Assembly (NCBI GenBank): GCA_012845835.1
Contig: JABAKD010000020.1
Coordinates: forward strand, 8,770,415-8,834,414
Direction of reading: 5' to 3'
DNA from: Undaria pinnatifida
Lineage: Eukaryota; Sar; Phaeophyceae; Laminariales; Alariaceae
DNA: 64,000 nucleotides
Part shown: one piece after another, positions 44,619 to 58,100 of the stretch
How positions within the stretch are numbered: the stretch's first letter is position 1
Layout of the letters: each line of letters begins with the position of its first letter
Translations under genes and position numbers: made by a program
Notes under the pieces: model-generated
Told to the model about the DNA's origin: nothing
Seen by the model: only the letters and a program-made list of their open reading frames with translations
Database searches by the model: none

Positions 44619-47600
44619 GGGTTATCCTAGTCCCCTGTTCTAGTCGTCGCACGCTTACCCCCTTGCCTGTCCAGAACAGCTCACAACCCCAGCACACTGC
44701 CCCTGCTGTGGATTGGCTCCGCACAGCGCGGTAAAGCGGAGTTCACAGACAAACCACAGGCAGTATGATACACAGGGAGCAGGGGTTCCGTTTGTTTCGT
44801 TTTTTGTTCAAATTGGATCCACGGCGCGTTGCGCGCCTGCAACGGTCCCACTCTGCTTCCTGTCGCTCCCCCGTGCGTTCCCGGCGCGCCGACGAGGAGT
44901 CGACACGGCCGAGAGTAATGCAAGGGGAGGATCAAGCAATGCATGGATCAGGGCTCGGTCGATCCGGGTTTGCTTGCCCCGTGCGCCCGGCGCTTGCTTG
45001 TGTTTCGCGAAGATTTCTGCATCGGGAAGGCGGGCTCTCTCTAATAACCATGCCATCGCCTCTGGTAGGTAGGTCTCAGATTGAGTGTGAACTCGAGCGA
45101 TCGGGTGATGCTTTCCAACGTTTAGCCTCACTCCAGCATCTAGAGGGCGCTCGCCATACGATTAGCTCTACTCACCATCAGCCACAACAGTGCTAACTTC
45201 GGGCAAGACAAACCATAATGGAGCTGTTTGTGTGGCACGATCGTTGGGTATTTGGTATTGCAACTAACTTCTGCTTTGATCGCGATGGCGGCTCTCCGAC
45301 CCCCCAGTCTTTTTTCGCCAAACAACGGAGGTCTTATTATGGTAAACGGTTGGGGCATTGAGACTCGGGTCAAGGGTCGCCGGATCGTGACACGCAAGCG
45401 CTAAAGGTGACTTTGTACGAGTGCAAGGTACAGCAGTCTCAATCAGAAACCCGCTTGTTGGGTGAGCTCCCCGCCTTGTTATATATCGCGACTCATGACC
45501 ACGCGAAGAAGGAGACGCATTCATCTATCTTTCGAAAATATAGGGCTGGCGTGCCTGCGAGAGAGTCTCCCAAGGTAGGTTTTTACCCGTTACCCGGTTG
45601 TTTCATGGGGGGGTGATATATTTCCGGGGGGGGGGTGATATAATATGTTTCCCCCCTCTTGCTCTCCCTTACTCAAACGCCCCACCAAATATCGAAATCC
45701 ACCACATTAATAAACACTTCACGCACAGGATATCACCTCATTATCTTTCAAGAGCCATCCATGCCGCTGTGTCCCCCCCCCCCCCCCCGCCTCGAACGCC
45801 CCCTTCTTCCCCATCACCCGCACCTTCGCCTAGACCTAGCACCACACGTAAAACAAACCCCTCACCTAAAGCCGCCCCCCCCCCCCCCGCCCCCCCCCCC
45901 CCCCGCCCCCACCCTCCCCCCCCAACCCATCCCAACCCCACCCCCTCGAACACTCCACCCTCTCTCTACTCACTGATTGTACGAATTACCCCAGGATATA
46001 CATGATAAACTGATGTATTATTTCCAAAAATGTCACATTTATCCCCTCAAAATAATGTATAGTTTCCAGGCACATATTGAGCTGCCCCCCCCCCCCCCCC
46101 CCCCCCCCCCTCCCGCCCCCAATAATATACTGGTGCCAAAACCGTCAGATTTATCCCCTCGAAAGGGCTTACATGCACAAATCGCCCCTTTCCCCCCCCC
46201 CCCCCGCCCCCCTCCAAACCCGCTCGCTTTTGATCAAAACCAGGCCCCCCTTTCCCTTCACAGCTGTCAGATTTTGTCCCCCTCAGAAACGGGTTTTATA
46301 GTTTCCGCGCACAGACTGACTAAAATCATCCTGTTGACCCTGATAGCTACACTGTAGTTGTAAGGGGAGTCGCCGACCTATATCCTTAATGAGGACACAC
46401 AACTCGTAATGCGCGCGATCGGAGTGTCACACACAGCTTGCAAAGATGAGTTTCGACGAAATCTTCGATCTCACAGCTGGAGTGTATTTTAATTTTTATA
46501 ATATGTTTCAGTGGGGTTCGGATATTGCGGAAGGGGTCCCATAGATCGGGGGGCACCATAAATCGCAACAGAGGTACACACTGCTGTACGTGTAGTCTAG
46601 ACCGAAAGTATCTGTACACTACACTCGTTCTGGCTGATCCCTGCTACTTGCCGGGTCACTGCCACACGGCGGTGGCTATTTGTTTTAACTTACCGTAGTT
46701 TTCAAGAATTCCCCGCCCCGTTGCATCTTGCGACACCCCCGGGATTCAAACCAACCAGATAGATCCCGATTGGGGAAGTTACAAACAGCGATGACGGGAA
46801 AAAAACAGCCACCGTGTCATTGCCCTTTCGTGCAGGGTTCACTTAGATTTGCACGTAACTTCATTAGCGATATAGACTATAAATTAGACTATATAAAAAA
46901 CGTATCAAGGACGTCAGCCGTGAGTTCGACGAATTTCAGGTCAATACTCATATTTGCAAGCTGCGTTGTTGGTACTTGTAATATACTATATGGCGGCAGG
47001 TCCGCACAAAACGACGTCCTTGTGGTGCCCAGACCAACCCGACCCCAGAAGACCTGACCCTAACCCCAACCCCAACCCTTTGGGGGGGCTCGAGGTCGGT
47101 CTGCCATACATACATCGCCATTCATTGATTTTTACGTTGCAAATCTGAAAAAAAAAAACTTGAAACTTCCACGTACGTGCAATTTACACGCCTGGTGCAG
47201 GAAAAGCTTGCAGCCTGCCGGACGTTGCGCCGCCCGCTGAAGCTACGAGTAGCGCAAGAACGAGATTGATTGCTCATGCCGCTCGCTGCTGCCTTGCTCA
47301 CAGCCTCTCTCTGCCCTGTTTGCCAGGAAACGACTACCCCCGGCTGCCCCTCGCCCCATCATATATTTTTTTCCCGTCTGAAAACATATTGGATATTTCG
47401 TATCAGAGCCGTTCTACACACTTCGTACTCATTTAATGCAAAAATGGCCCAACTTAGGGTAATCATACGGTTTTCGTAGCTGCTACAGAGTACACCTTGC
47501 CGCGGGAAAGGCAGCTAACTGCGTTGTATGAGCGACATAACACTTGCCGCGGTAGCTATGATAGCTATAGTCTACAGCTTCTGTTGGCGTGGACTCTAGA

Positions 47601-49108
47601 CTAACGGTGGTTTCCAAAAAACGCCATGCGGCATTACAGGCAGCAGCACAAACACGACAAAAAGAAAGAAGTCGGAGGACGGTTACATTATGTCATGCGA
47701 TCTGGTGAGCGACAGCCTCTTGTTGTGGTTGTGTACGTTGCCGAAACCGGTGACGCCAGCACGCAGCTAGGCAATTTCAATGCCGAAAAAATACCGGTAT
47801 TTTCCCGCGACTCTCTAACAACGGTGCCACAGGGTTACGCCTGCCGTCGTACAACCTTCGTGATGGGTTGGTGTTGAGCGTCAATGCCGCTTGAAGTTGC
47901 TCTTGACAACTACTTCAGTGTGAGGCAGGCTCAGCAAAACACGCTGTAAGTATGTACGGACACAACTTTCTGATGCTGGTCCCATGATGATCTTTTGCGG
48001 CAACCGGCGTCGCGCGCTCGATTCTCTGATGCGATAGGCCCCGCGGGTGCTCTCCACGTGGTAGACAGCGGCAGCGTCCATGCGGCAGTAATAGAGGGAG
48101 GGTTCCCCCCCCCCCCCCTAAGCTCTAGACTCTGACCCTGGGATCTGTGTAGTTCAGTCGCCCGCGTTAGCTCACCGGAAAAACAGCAATGTGGTGTCGG
48201 GAATTCATTCACCCGCTGTGTTGGGGGTGGTGTTTTGAGCACACTGCCATTGTAGAGTTGCAACATTCACCGACGTGTTCGACTGTCGGCGTCGCGTTGA
48301 GTGGATGGTGTTTTCTTGATAGTACGATACAGCGTTTGCAGTATCTGTTTGTCGGTGGTGTCGTTGTTGGAGTTATATTTACATGTGGTAGGGATGCCAG
48401 AGGCGGCCGGGCTGCGACAGGTTTTTTGCTACGGCTCTCCCGGCGATGGATGTTTTTCAAGGACTATCTGATAACGGTATCACAGGGTTTCGCCTTCCGT
48501 AAGAACCCACGTGTTGCGCAGGTTAACATAGCCCAAACGCTGACTGTCCACAGGTTTCTGTCCTATGGTTAATGCCACTTAACAGTTTGCGTAATTTTAA
48601 ACCGGTTTCGCAAAAGTTTACTGCGATGCCGCTTCCTTTCGCGATCAACGTTCGCGATTAGCCCCCACGATTTCCCACGCTAATCCTTCTTGCACACAGC
48701 AACGTGAAAATTGTGCGTGCGATTCCCGTGCATAACCATACCATGGCCTAGGCTAGGTATACCAAGACAGCACGCCACCTCCACAAGTACATACACCAAT
48801 CGACGCTCTTTGCGCACGGGGGCGGAGGTTGCATGCCTCTGCAATTTTCAAGCAACAACGGGCGACAACATGCCGACAGCTTCCGCGTGCACGTACCCTA
48901 CGAATAGTCGTATGAATAGTCGATGCTCTCCGCGCACGGGCGGGCGGGGGTGGGGGGGGGGTATATTCTTCTGCAGTTTTCAAGCAAGGTCGAGCAGCCA
49001 AACAGAAAAAGGTGTGGAAGTTGAGAGTGTCGAGACCAGAATAGGAGAGGCTGGGGGGGAGATCCGCAGCCCACGTGTTTCGCAATAGTCGCCAGTGAAG
49101 TGAAACGA
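44619..49108. other. Intergenic region between DRC11 (3' end) and NOM1 (5' end)
   Basis: Both genes point the same way, so this holds the DRC11 3' UTR and the NOM1 promoter, though no core promoter motif is clear. Contents: C-homopolymer blocks (45770-46220) alternating with diverged units around 'tcagatttatcccct', a dispersed-repeat copy (about 46900-46990), and a C-run at 48107-48118. ORFs at 44808-45131 (minus) and 44765-45196 (plus) overlap each other and are unrecognised. Two plus ORFs (47626-47877 and 48189-48572) share a short motif, F..D.L.TV.QG.A.R, and may be diverged duplicates. Confidence 0.45.
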
Positions 49109-52100
49109 TCATTTCTTTTTCTTTCCGGCGGCCTTCTTCCCCTTCGCCTTCCCTTTGCCCCCTTTCTCGTCCCCTCCCGCCTGCGTGAGCAACGTGAACA
49201 CGAGTTGCCGGGCGTTATTGGAGCACTCGTATAAGAACGCAGTGGGCAGAGTGGGACGCACTTGGTACAGAAAGGCGCATGGTTATATTGATGAACGCAA
49301 AACTGTACCTGGTATTATTGAGGTAGACGCCTACAGTAAGTGTAAAATAGAAAAAAAAAACGTTTTTGTTGAGAAACTCTCCGAAGTTTGCAAACCTGGC
49401 TATATTTTACGTTTGACCACCGTGAGAATACCTGTGCCTGCCACAAAACCCAAGAGACCGAATGCGAGGCGCACACTTAGGAGCGTCAGCCACCCACGAG
49501 GGTAACCAATATAGTCGATTACGGCGCTTTACCTCTGCGTCTTTGGCTTCTTTGATCAGTTTCCGACGTTCCTCGAGCCCCGTGATCTTCGCCGTGAAGT
49601 CTTGGTAAACCTGAGCACATCACCAACATCGAAAGCAAGAAGAGCACACCATCATGGAAGCACACGTCCGTTCAATACTGAGCTATGGCAATCGTCTTGC
49701 AACCCCCCCCCGCCTCCCCTTTTCTACAAAGTCCGTCTTACGAGCGGTTCTTGGAAGGATGCAGTTCACCCTTCTTGCGACTCGCCGAACACCTCACGGC
49801 GCTTCGCGCTTGGTGCAAGAAGTGTCTGCCTGGTTGGTGAAAACCCGACGTGCTCCGTCCCGGCATAGTAGGGATACGAGGGTCTATGGTCATACGACTA
49901 CGGCCATGCACAAACTGAGTACCCCCCCCCCCTTCTCTACGCCCACCTCTCGCTACCTGAGCGCGAGCACATCACCAGCATCGAAGCAGCAAGAGCGCAC
50001 ATGAAAAGAAGCACAGGAGTCACCCCACGGCAAGGAGTGCAGAAGATTATAAGAATTTTCTGAGCTCCTAACACAAGGAGCTAGCTCAACATCAACATCA
50101 ACATCACCCGAGGCATGATTTCGAAGGCATTCATGTGCGCAAAACCTCACCAACACTTCTATGCACTATATATTTAATTTATATACATATATCCTCCGGC
50201 GGATACGCTATTACTCCTATAGAAAAACATGTTCGTAAGAGTGTCAGACTAACCGGCAGCTGCTCGCTTGAGGGGCTCAACCCATCAGAATGCCAGGAAA
50301 AAAAAAAGGTAACCCCCAAACGGGCAACCCCTGCCGCACTACGTATAGAGGGGTGACTCACACAACCGTGCTATACTGCGCCGTGGCAAAGATTTTGGAC
50401 CCTCCCCCTTTCTCTACGTCTCCGCACTAAAAGGGATGTGTGATCACCGGTGAAATTGCTAACACAACCAACAAATAAAGACGCCCCTTCTCCCCCCCCC
50501 CCTCCCCCCCCGCCCCTTTCGCTATGTCCACCGCCCACTACCTAAGCGCACCCAAGGGTCTTACCTGCACGTGCTTCTTGAGGAGCTGCGGCTGCCGGGC
50601 CAGCACTCCGAGGAACTCCGAGCTGAGCAGAGGGCGCTTCGCGATGCGGTGTACCCTTCGAGGGGTAAGCGTGGTCTTGACCGAGCGGTAGATAGAGCCC
50701 GCCGTGTACCCCTCTGAGACGTGCGCCAAGGTGCTGAGATCGACCGAACCGCCTATCTGAACGCCCCGCCCACCGGCCCCCTGTACGTTCGTTTGTCACG
50801 TGAGCGCGCGTGTGTGCGTACACGCGTTGTTTTAGCAGGCGCGGGGCGCGTTTTGTGTCCAACGTTGGATATCACCGACATCTAAGTAAGTCATGTAGAG
50901 GGGGGGGGGCGTTCGTTCATAAATGTGAGCGCGTTTGTGTGCGCGCGGTGTCTTTCGCGGGCGCGGAGCGCGTGCTTGAGATCTACGCGAGGCATGTAAA
51001 TGGCGATGACAATAATTTAGACACAGGTGACATTTTGCTTGGTTACGTCTCGAGGAGTAAACGCCACAATCGGGGGAAGGACAGACGGTCGGGCTGTGCA
51101 ATGGCTGTGCAATGGCTGCTGGGAGGTGAAGAAGAGGGAAGCGCAGAAATCGAGAAAAAAAAAACACAGCGAGGGTGAGGGTGGGGGTCAGATTTGGCAC
51201 CCCAAGCGAATCGCTGAAGGCGTGGGCAGGGGAACCTGAACGGCAGGCAAACCCGATTTACTCCGGGGTTAACGGTGACCAAAAAAAAAAAAAGCCAAAC
51301 AGGAGTACGCGGCCGTATAAAAAAATATAAAGCACGATGGCTTTTTGTGTAGTATTTTCATAACAACAAAGGAGAACGCCTCCGTGTAACATGGCTCTGC
51401 GTATAAAAAAAATATCTTCATAATCATTAGAAAACACCTCAGTTGTTATGTCATCAATGCATAGAAAACTCGTGTTTTAGCAGGCAGCGCGCGACACTTT
51501 CTTCGATCTTCCCGCTACGAGTAGCACCGTCTGAACTGCGTTTTGCCTGGATAGAGGTATACCACTTTCTGGCGAAAATGTTTATTTTCTAAAACGACGG
51601 GGGGGGGGCTCCTTTACCCTTTTGAGGGGCCCCATATTCAGCGCCAACACAAAGTACAAGCGCGGGCATTTATCCCGGCGCGAGCATGCAGCAATACGCC
51701 AGCGCAAGCCACGCGCGTGTCACGCAGGTACTTGCATCGGAGTTCGGTATGAAAACCGTCGTCCTCTCTAGTCTGGCAGCCGGGGTTGCTTCGCGTGACG
51801 GATGCTGCGATGGTCAGTTTTATTCGTCACTTTTTCTCTCTGAAAGCCCCCCGCCAAAAACCAGCTAACAACCCAATACCGTCGGAACATGTTCATTTTG
51901 CTGCTGCAATGAGTTATTCTGTATATGTGTAGGCCAAGGGATCTGTGCACCGGGCTGTGCACTTTCCTTTTTTTCTGAAAAAAAAACAAACTCATCCATG
52001 TACACAGATCCCACACAACATATCAAAGACGACAGGTATGATATCCTACGGGTCTCGAAAAACCGCGTGATCTGTGTGCAATGTGTATAAATGACGACAG

Positions 52101-55100
52101 GTCCCGCACAGCATACCACAATGCGACAGGTACAGAGATTTAGACGGTCTGGATCGTGGGATTTTTTTTCAACTACGATGTGTACGGTGTTACAACAACA
52201 GCAGTGCGTCCTGCTGTAGACCCCAGACCTGCTCCAGCCGCTCGCGAATGAAGTGGTGCCACAGCATGAGGCGGCTGGCGTAGTCCGGCGCGGGCACGTA
52301 CAGAAACTTCTGGAAAAAGTTCTTAAACTCCTTGGCGTCGCCGGCTTCCGGCTTGGACGTGCACCCGACGATGATCACGCGGTCTTCCTACAACAACAAC
52401 AACAAAAGAGAACGTAAAGCAGAGGAGGGCGCTGAGAACGCTGCGATAAGCATATACAACGGTACCGGTGCGCAGATATTTCCTGAGACTCCTCTTTTTC
52501 TTTTAGGAAGTAGTATGGAAGCAAATCCCGATGAAATCACCCCCATGGCCTCTAGGTTTTCGTTTTCCTTTCTTTTGTTTTGCGTTGCTATTTTTTTTTC
52601 TATTACCTGCGCAGTTTTCCTTTCTTTGTCTCCCTCCCTAAACGTATCTCAGATCCAGGGTCACTTAAGCAGGCTCTTCCTCCCCCTTCCCCACTTCAGT
52701 ACGTGCGTCCATTATTTTGTACCTGGTACCGATTGGTGCTGCAAAGAAAAACGGCATTTCCAACGATATTCGCGTGGTTCTTTGGTCTAATGAAAAAATC
52801 ACAGTCCGGGGTTTCCGCCTGGCGGCCATCAAGCCTGGACTTCGGATTTACCCTCCATGGCTTTCAATCCCTTCAGTGAGTCAGCGCTGACTCTTAACTC
52901 AGAGCGTATGGTGTATCTCTAAGAGGTCGTATTTCTATCGACACAGCAGTGCATGCAAAATTGGCAATGTTGGCAAGTTATGTGGCTGAGTTTTTTTTTT
53001 TTTCGATAGTCTCGAAATAACAAATCCAAAGAGGTGGTGGCAAATGGTGAGTAAAAAAAATCCATAGGCCTTGCCATCAAAAGGATTACGGAAATGTCCA
53101 AGAAAAGAAATGTTTGGCCAACAAAAAAAACAAAAAACAAATGCCATTTTTGGCCATATCTCAAAAAAATTCCGTAAAAAACTTGCCACCACTAATTCCT
53201 CAACACCAATCAATTTGACTCCAAAAAAAGCAAAAGGTTCCAAATACGTGTCGGCGAAAAGGACCCTAATCAGACGAGAGGTGATTACACCATCGGTATC
53301 ACGAAGCAAGCCCGAGCGTGCCGGGGGAAGGGGCTGGTGCGCCACGAGCGTGTAGTCATGGCGATGGCGATGGCGATGCCTGCACGCGCTTCCCTGCACG
53401 CGCTTCCTGGTCGACGGGTACGATTACGTTTTTTCGCTTGCAGTAGTATTATAATAATATTATGGGTCTGTTACAGACACAGGCCACCCTTATTAATAGC
53501 AGGTTTCTCTACTAGGCAGGTTCCACGTTGGTCACTCACTTTTACTAGATAAGCTCTTCTTGTAATTGTTCCACACGCGCCACGGACGAACTGAATAGCG
53601 TGCATTTCCGCGAGGCGAAAACATCATCCCCTTTTTCCTATACGCACATGCCTCCAAAGGCATGTAAACCCCTTTAATACCCAGCCGTGTCCCATATCTT
53701 GCGCCTTGTTAGGCTCTCAGGGCAATACCATAACAGTTAGTATACCGACACATGCTACAGGTAAAAAAGGCGTACCTTTTTTTTGTTTTGAGGCCCCTCT
53801 TCAGTTGAGTAGCTCTATACCCCTCTGAGGCAAAAACTTACTTTTTTTAGTAAAACTGTAAAGAGTAACCCGACGAACATCCTCCTGTACTCTTACTAGG
53901 TATTTTAAAAAGGTGTACCTTTTTCTTCTGAGGCCCCTCCTCAGTTGAGTAGCTCTATACCCCTCTGGAGCAAAAACTTACTTTTTTTAGTAAAAAACTG
54001 AATGCGCAACCCGATCAATGAACAGCCTCGTGTACTCTTAATAGGCATATGTAAAAAGGTGTGTTTTTTTCATTTCTACGCTTACCTTTTTTTATTCCGA
54101 GGCCCCTCCTCAGTTGAATAGCTGTATACCCCTCTGAGGCCTTACTTTTTTGAGAAAAAAACTGAAAGCGTAACCCGCTTAACAGCCTCGTGTACTCTTA
54201 ATAGGTATATAACAAAAGGTGTACCTTTTTTTATCCCGAGGCCCCTCCTCAGTTGAGTAGCTCTATACCCCTCGGAGGCTAAAAAAAAAATTGTTTCAGT
54301 AAAACTGAAAGCGTAACCCGATCGATGAACAGCCTCGTGTACTCTTTATAGGTTTACAAAAAAAGGTGTACTTTTTTCGTTCTGAGGCCCCTCCTCAGTT
54401 GAGTAGCTCTATACTCCTCTGAGGCAAAAACTTACTTTGATAAACAAAACTGAAAGCGTAACGCGATCGATGAACAGCCTCGTGTACTCTTAATAGGTTT
54501 ACTAAAAAATGTGTACCTTTTTTTTGCTCTGAGGCAAAAACTTTCTTTTTTGAGAAAAAAAATAACTGAAAGCGTAACGCGATCGATGAACAGCCTCGTG
54601 TACTCTTGATAGGTGTAAAAACGAGAAGAAATAAAATTTGCTACAGTGAAAAACCATTTCTTTTTTTACATTTTCCAGCGATAGGGGGATCAAGGGGTCC
54701 CGCAATTCAGAAAGAAAAGACACGTGGTACGATAAAGGCGTTACTTTTTGGCTTAACCCCCTTTAGAGCCAGCCCCCACAATCCCTCCCCACACCAACTC
54801 CAACATTTATTTTTCCCTTAAAGGGTTTCCAGTTGTAAAGGCGTTAACGCCTTTAGAGCCCCGAAGACCCTCCCTATACTAACTTCAAGCAATTTTTTTC
54901 CCAATAAGGATTTCCAGTTGTAAAGGCGTTAACGCCTTTAGAGCCCCAAAATCCCTACCTATACTAACTTCAAGTCATTTTTCCCCAGAAAGAGTTTACA
55001 GTTGTAAAGGCGTCAAGACGTTTTCTGAATGACATAATATAAGATTCGCCCGCGGGAGTGCGCCCAAACGCCGAGAAAGTGTCGGCTTTGTCTCTCATGC

Positions 55101-58100
55101 CCACGCCCATAGACCTGAAACAGCTGCGCTCTCTCCTAGGTGGCCTTTCGTAATACCGAAAGTTTCTGCGAGATATGTCCAAACGGATTCGACCAATCAC
55201 AGCCCTCCTCGAGAAGGGCGTCGCATTTTTGTTCACGCCGAGCATGGAAGCCATCGTGCGTGACATGCTCGCGGAGCTCGCCGCTCCACCGGTCCTGGTC
55301 TTCCCCGGTTGGGACGCCGTGGAGGACGGCTCCCGCCTTTTTCGGGTGTACTGCAACGCCAGCATTTGACGGCTTTGGCGCTACGCTAAAGCAAGAACAG
55401 CCGGACGGCTCCGTGAGGCCCATTTCCTACGTTAGCCGCGCTACCCTCGACTCGGAAAGACTTCGGACGCCCCTCTTTGGAAGCAGGCAGCATCGTATGG
55501 GCGATCAAGCGCCTTCGAGACTACCTTTGGGGTGCTGAGTTCCGAATTTTCTCGGATCACAAGGCTCTCGAGAATATCGGAAAAGTTGGAGACCACAACG
55601 CGCGGGTCCAGAGGTGGCTCGAGCATCTCACCGCGTTCGACTGCACACGAGAGCACCGAAAAGGAGGCGCAAATGGCAGTGCTGACTTCCTGTCGCGGTT
55701 GCCGCAGCCGGCGACTGAGCGCGACCGCAGCGGTTTTAGCCGCCTTAACCCTGTCGACGATGAGGCCATATTCCTCGTCAGGGCTTGCGGCCTGCTCACC
55801 CCCTCCGCATCGATCCCCGGGCATTGGCTTGGGTGGGCTGGCGCCCCAACCCGATAGCGCCGTCTTTGGGTGGGCTCCCCCTTACCTCCACTCATTTTCG
55901 CGATTTTCGCGCGCACGGGCCACGTATGAGGATTGACGACCTTTCTGCTCCCACCGGGACATTCGTCGCCCGTGTTTCTGCTTTTCGTCGGTACCGGTGA
56001 TGACCGCCTCGACCGCACGCCATTGTGGCCAGCCGCCGACGCCACTTTCACTCCGGTTCTCGCGGTGCCCTCCGGGGTTACTCCGCCAGAATCACCCCCG
56101 CGGGCCCCTACGCCGCTATCGGAGGCTTCAGTGGCACTGCCGCCTACGGGCCGCATTTTCACTCGGACGCGCCGAAGAACAACCACTGCGGCCGGTGCCG
56201 CGCAGCCTGCCGTTGGTCATGGTTTCGGACCCGGCAGGGTTCCCCGGACTTTTTCCTTTCGGGTCGGTCCCCCGCCGCGCGTTTCGCGCCCTCGGCTGTC
56301 TTTGGCTGCCGCCCCGAGCGCATCTGAGGAGCGAGCCATCCGCGCGACGGCGGGCAGATACCCCGGTTACGTTGACCGAAGGTTGTGGAGTCACCACGGA
56401 TTCGACGGGCAGTGTCGGGATCGCCCGTTCCACTGGTGCCGTGAAAGTTCGGAGGGGGTGCTCGTGGGCACGCAAAGGCGAAGGAGAGCCTGCAGACACT
56501 CCAGACGAACTTAAAAACGGGTCTCGGACGAGCGGTAGTTGAGTGCCCGCCGGATAGGGGTTTCTGCCCTGTATCCGTGCTTGAGGGTGTGGGCGGGGTA
56601 GCTAAGCTCGCTGAATCCTCTGCGATAGGAAACAGACCAGAATACCCATCGCTCATGCGGGCAAACGCCGAGTCGAGCGCTAAAGAGGGGCTCGGGGTTC
56701 CGGCGCCGGCCTTCCCGCACCTCAAACCAACCGTCGCCCAATGGTCGGGAGCAGGAGGGCGGGGTGTGCAGGAGTGAGGCGGGGGGCGACGCTCTCGCGA
56801 AGAGCCAATGTTGCACGGTGGGTCTAAACCCGAGGCGTGCGTTGCGCGATGGGGATTGTTGCTCAAGGCGAGAGCTCCCGGCGCGGCAGTGGTACCATTA
56901 AAATAATGTTTAGCAGGCGTTGCAACACGAGTGGGCGAGACGCGGGGTTTGGGCGCAGCCGGGTTTAATCCCGAGCGGCGGCCAGTACACGGTTTTAAAG
57001 TCGGTGCTGTAGGCAAAATGCCAGATGCGCGGGGTTTTTCGGCGGCGGCGGTTGGCAGCGAAGGAGCGAGAGAACTCGTCGTGGTAACAAGATGTGCTGT
57101 GTCACAAAGCCTAGAAAGGTTGCCGATGCCCATGATCAACGTCCGGGGCTTGAGGTCAGTGGTCGAGGCTGGTCGGCGCTGGGCGCTTGACGAGCGTCGC
57201 ACACGGACATCTTGTGAAATATATATTTGTTCCCCTGGCAATGCTGGCGGTGGACGCGCGAGGAGTGCCGTACCACCGTGGGGGCGTCAGTTACCAGTGC
57301 GGAAGGTGCCGGGTTGACGCGCATTTGGATTGCAATTGTTCGATGGACCAAGGCGCATGTTAGGGGCGTTAGCCGTCGAGGCGGGCTAGGGCGGGACTGA
57401 TTGGTGCACAGTTACGGCTGATCTATTGGTGTTTTTACCATAGCCGCCGTCAGACCCCTGCTGTCAATATCCGGAACGCGCGTCTTGCGAATTGTAACTG
57501 GAGTTGGAGTTGTGTGACTGGCCCTGGCCGTGTTGCCGGCGTGACCGGTGGCGGCGGCCCATGCGAGAGCTGGTTCCGGGTCCTTCTGTTTTGTTGCCGC
57601 GGCGGTAGCGCAGCATGCGTTCTTGCCAGCGACGGTACGCGGCGCCGTTGTCCCCGAGCTGACCAAGCCTGGGGTTGATGCACCCGCTAGCATTTATAAA
57701 AGGATGCGAGTACTGTTTAAAAAAATGTGTCGTCTCGTGGCAATTTAGGCAGTGTCGTTGTTTATCACGAAGGGCTGCCGCGCGAGCGGTCGGTAAGAGG
57801 AGACTGCTCCATAGAGGAAGGTTATCGGTCGAAAATGTATCAGGAACAGTGCAAACTTCATCACAATGCGCAAGCGGCCAGTGCGAGTACGACGCGGATG
57901 AGACCCAGGGGTCGGTGGGATCTTGTGAAACATTCATTACTACCGGATTGCGTTGCGAACCTGTCGCCCAAGCAGAAGTCTGCGATGTCGCGCGCGCCCC
58001 TGCCCACGGCCCAGGCGGCAGGCGGGGGACCCGACGGGGCGGAAACACGCCCCCCCCGATACCGCAGGTAGCGAAAAGAATTTTTCGCCGTTTATGGCAG

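Noticed and set aside
47050-47085. Interstitial telomere-like repeat (ccctaaccccaacccc)
   Set aside because: Only about three imperfect units; too short to support a telomeric origin.
56159-57241. 360-codon minus ORF as a gene
   Set aside because: Pro/Ser/Arg-rich with open frames on both strands in GC-rich retroelement remnant DNA; no domain seen.
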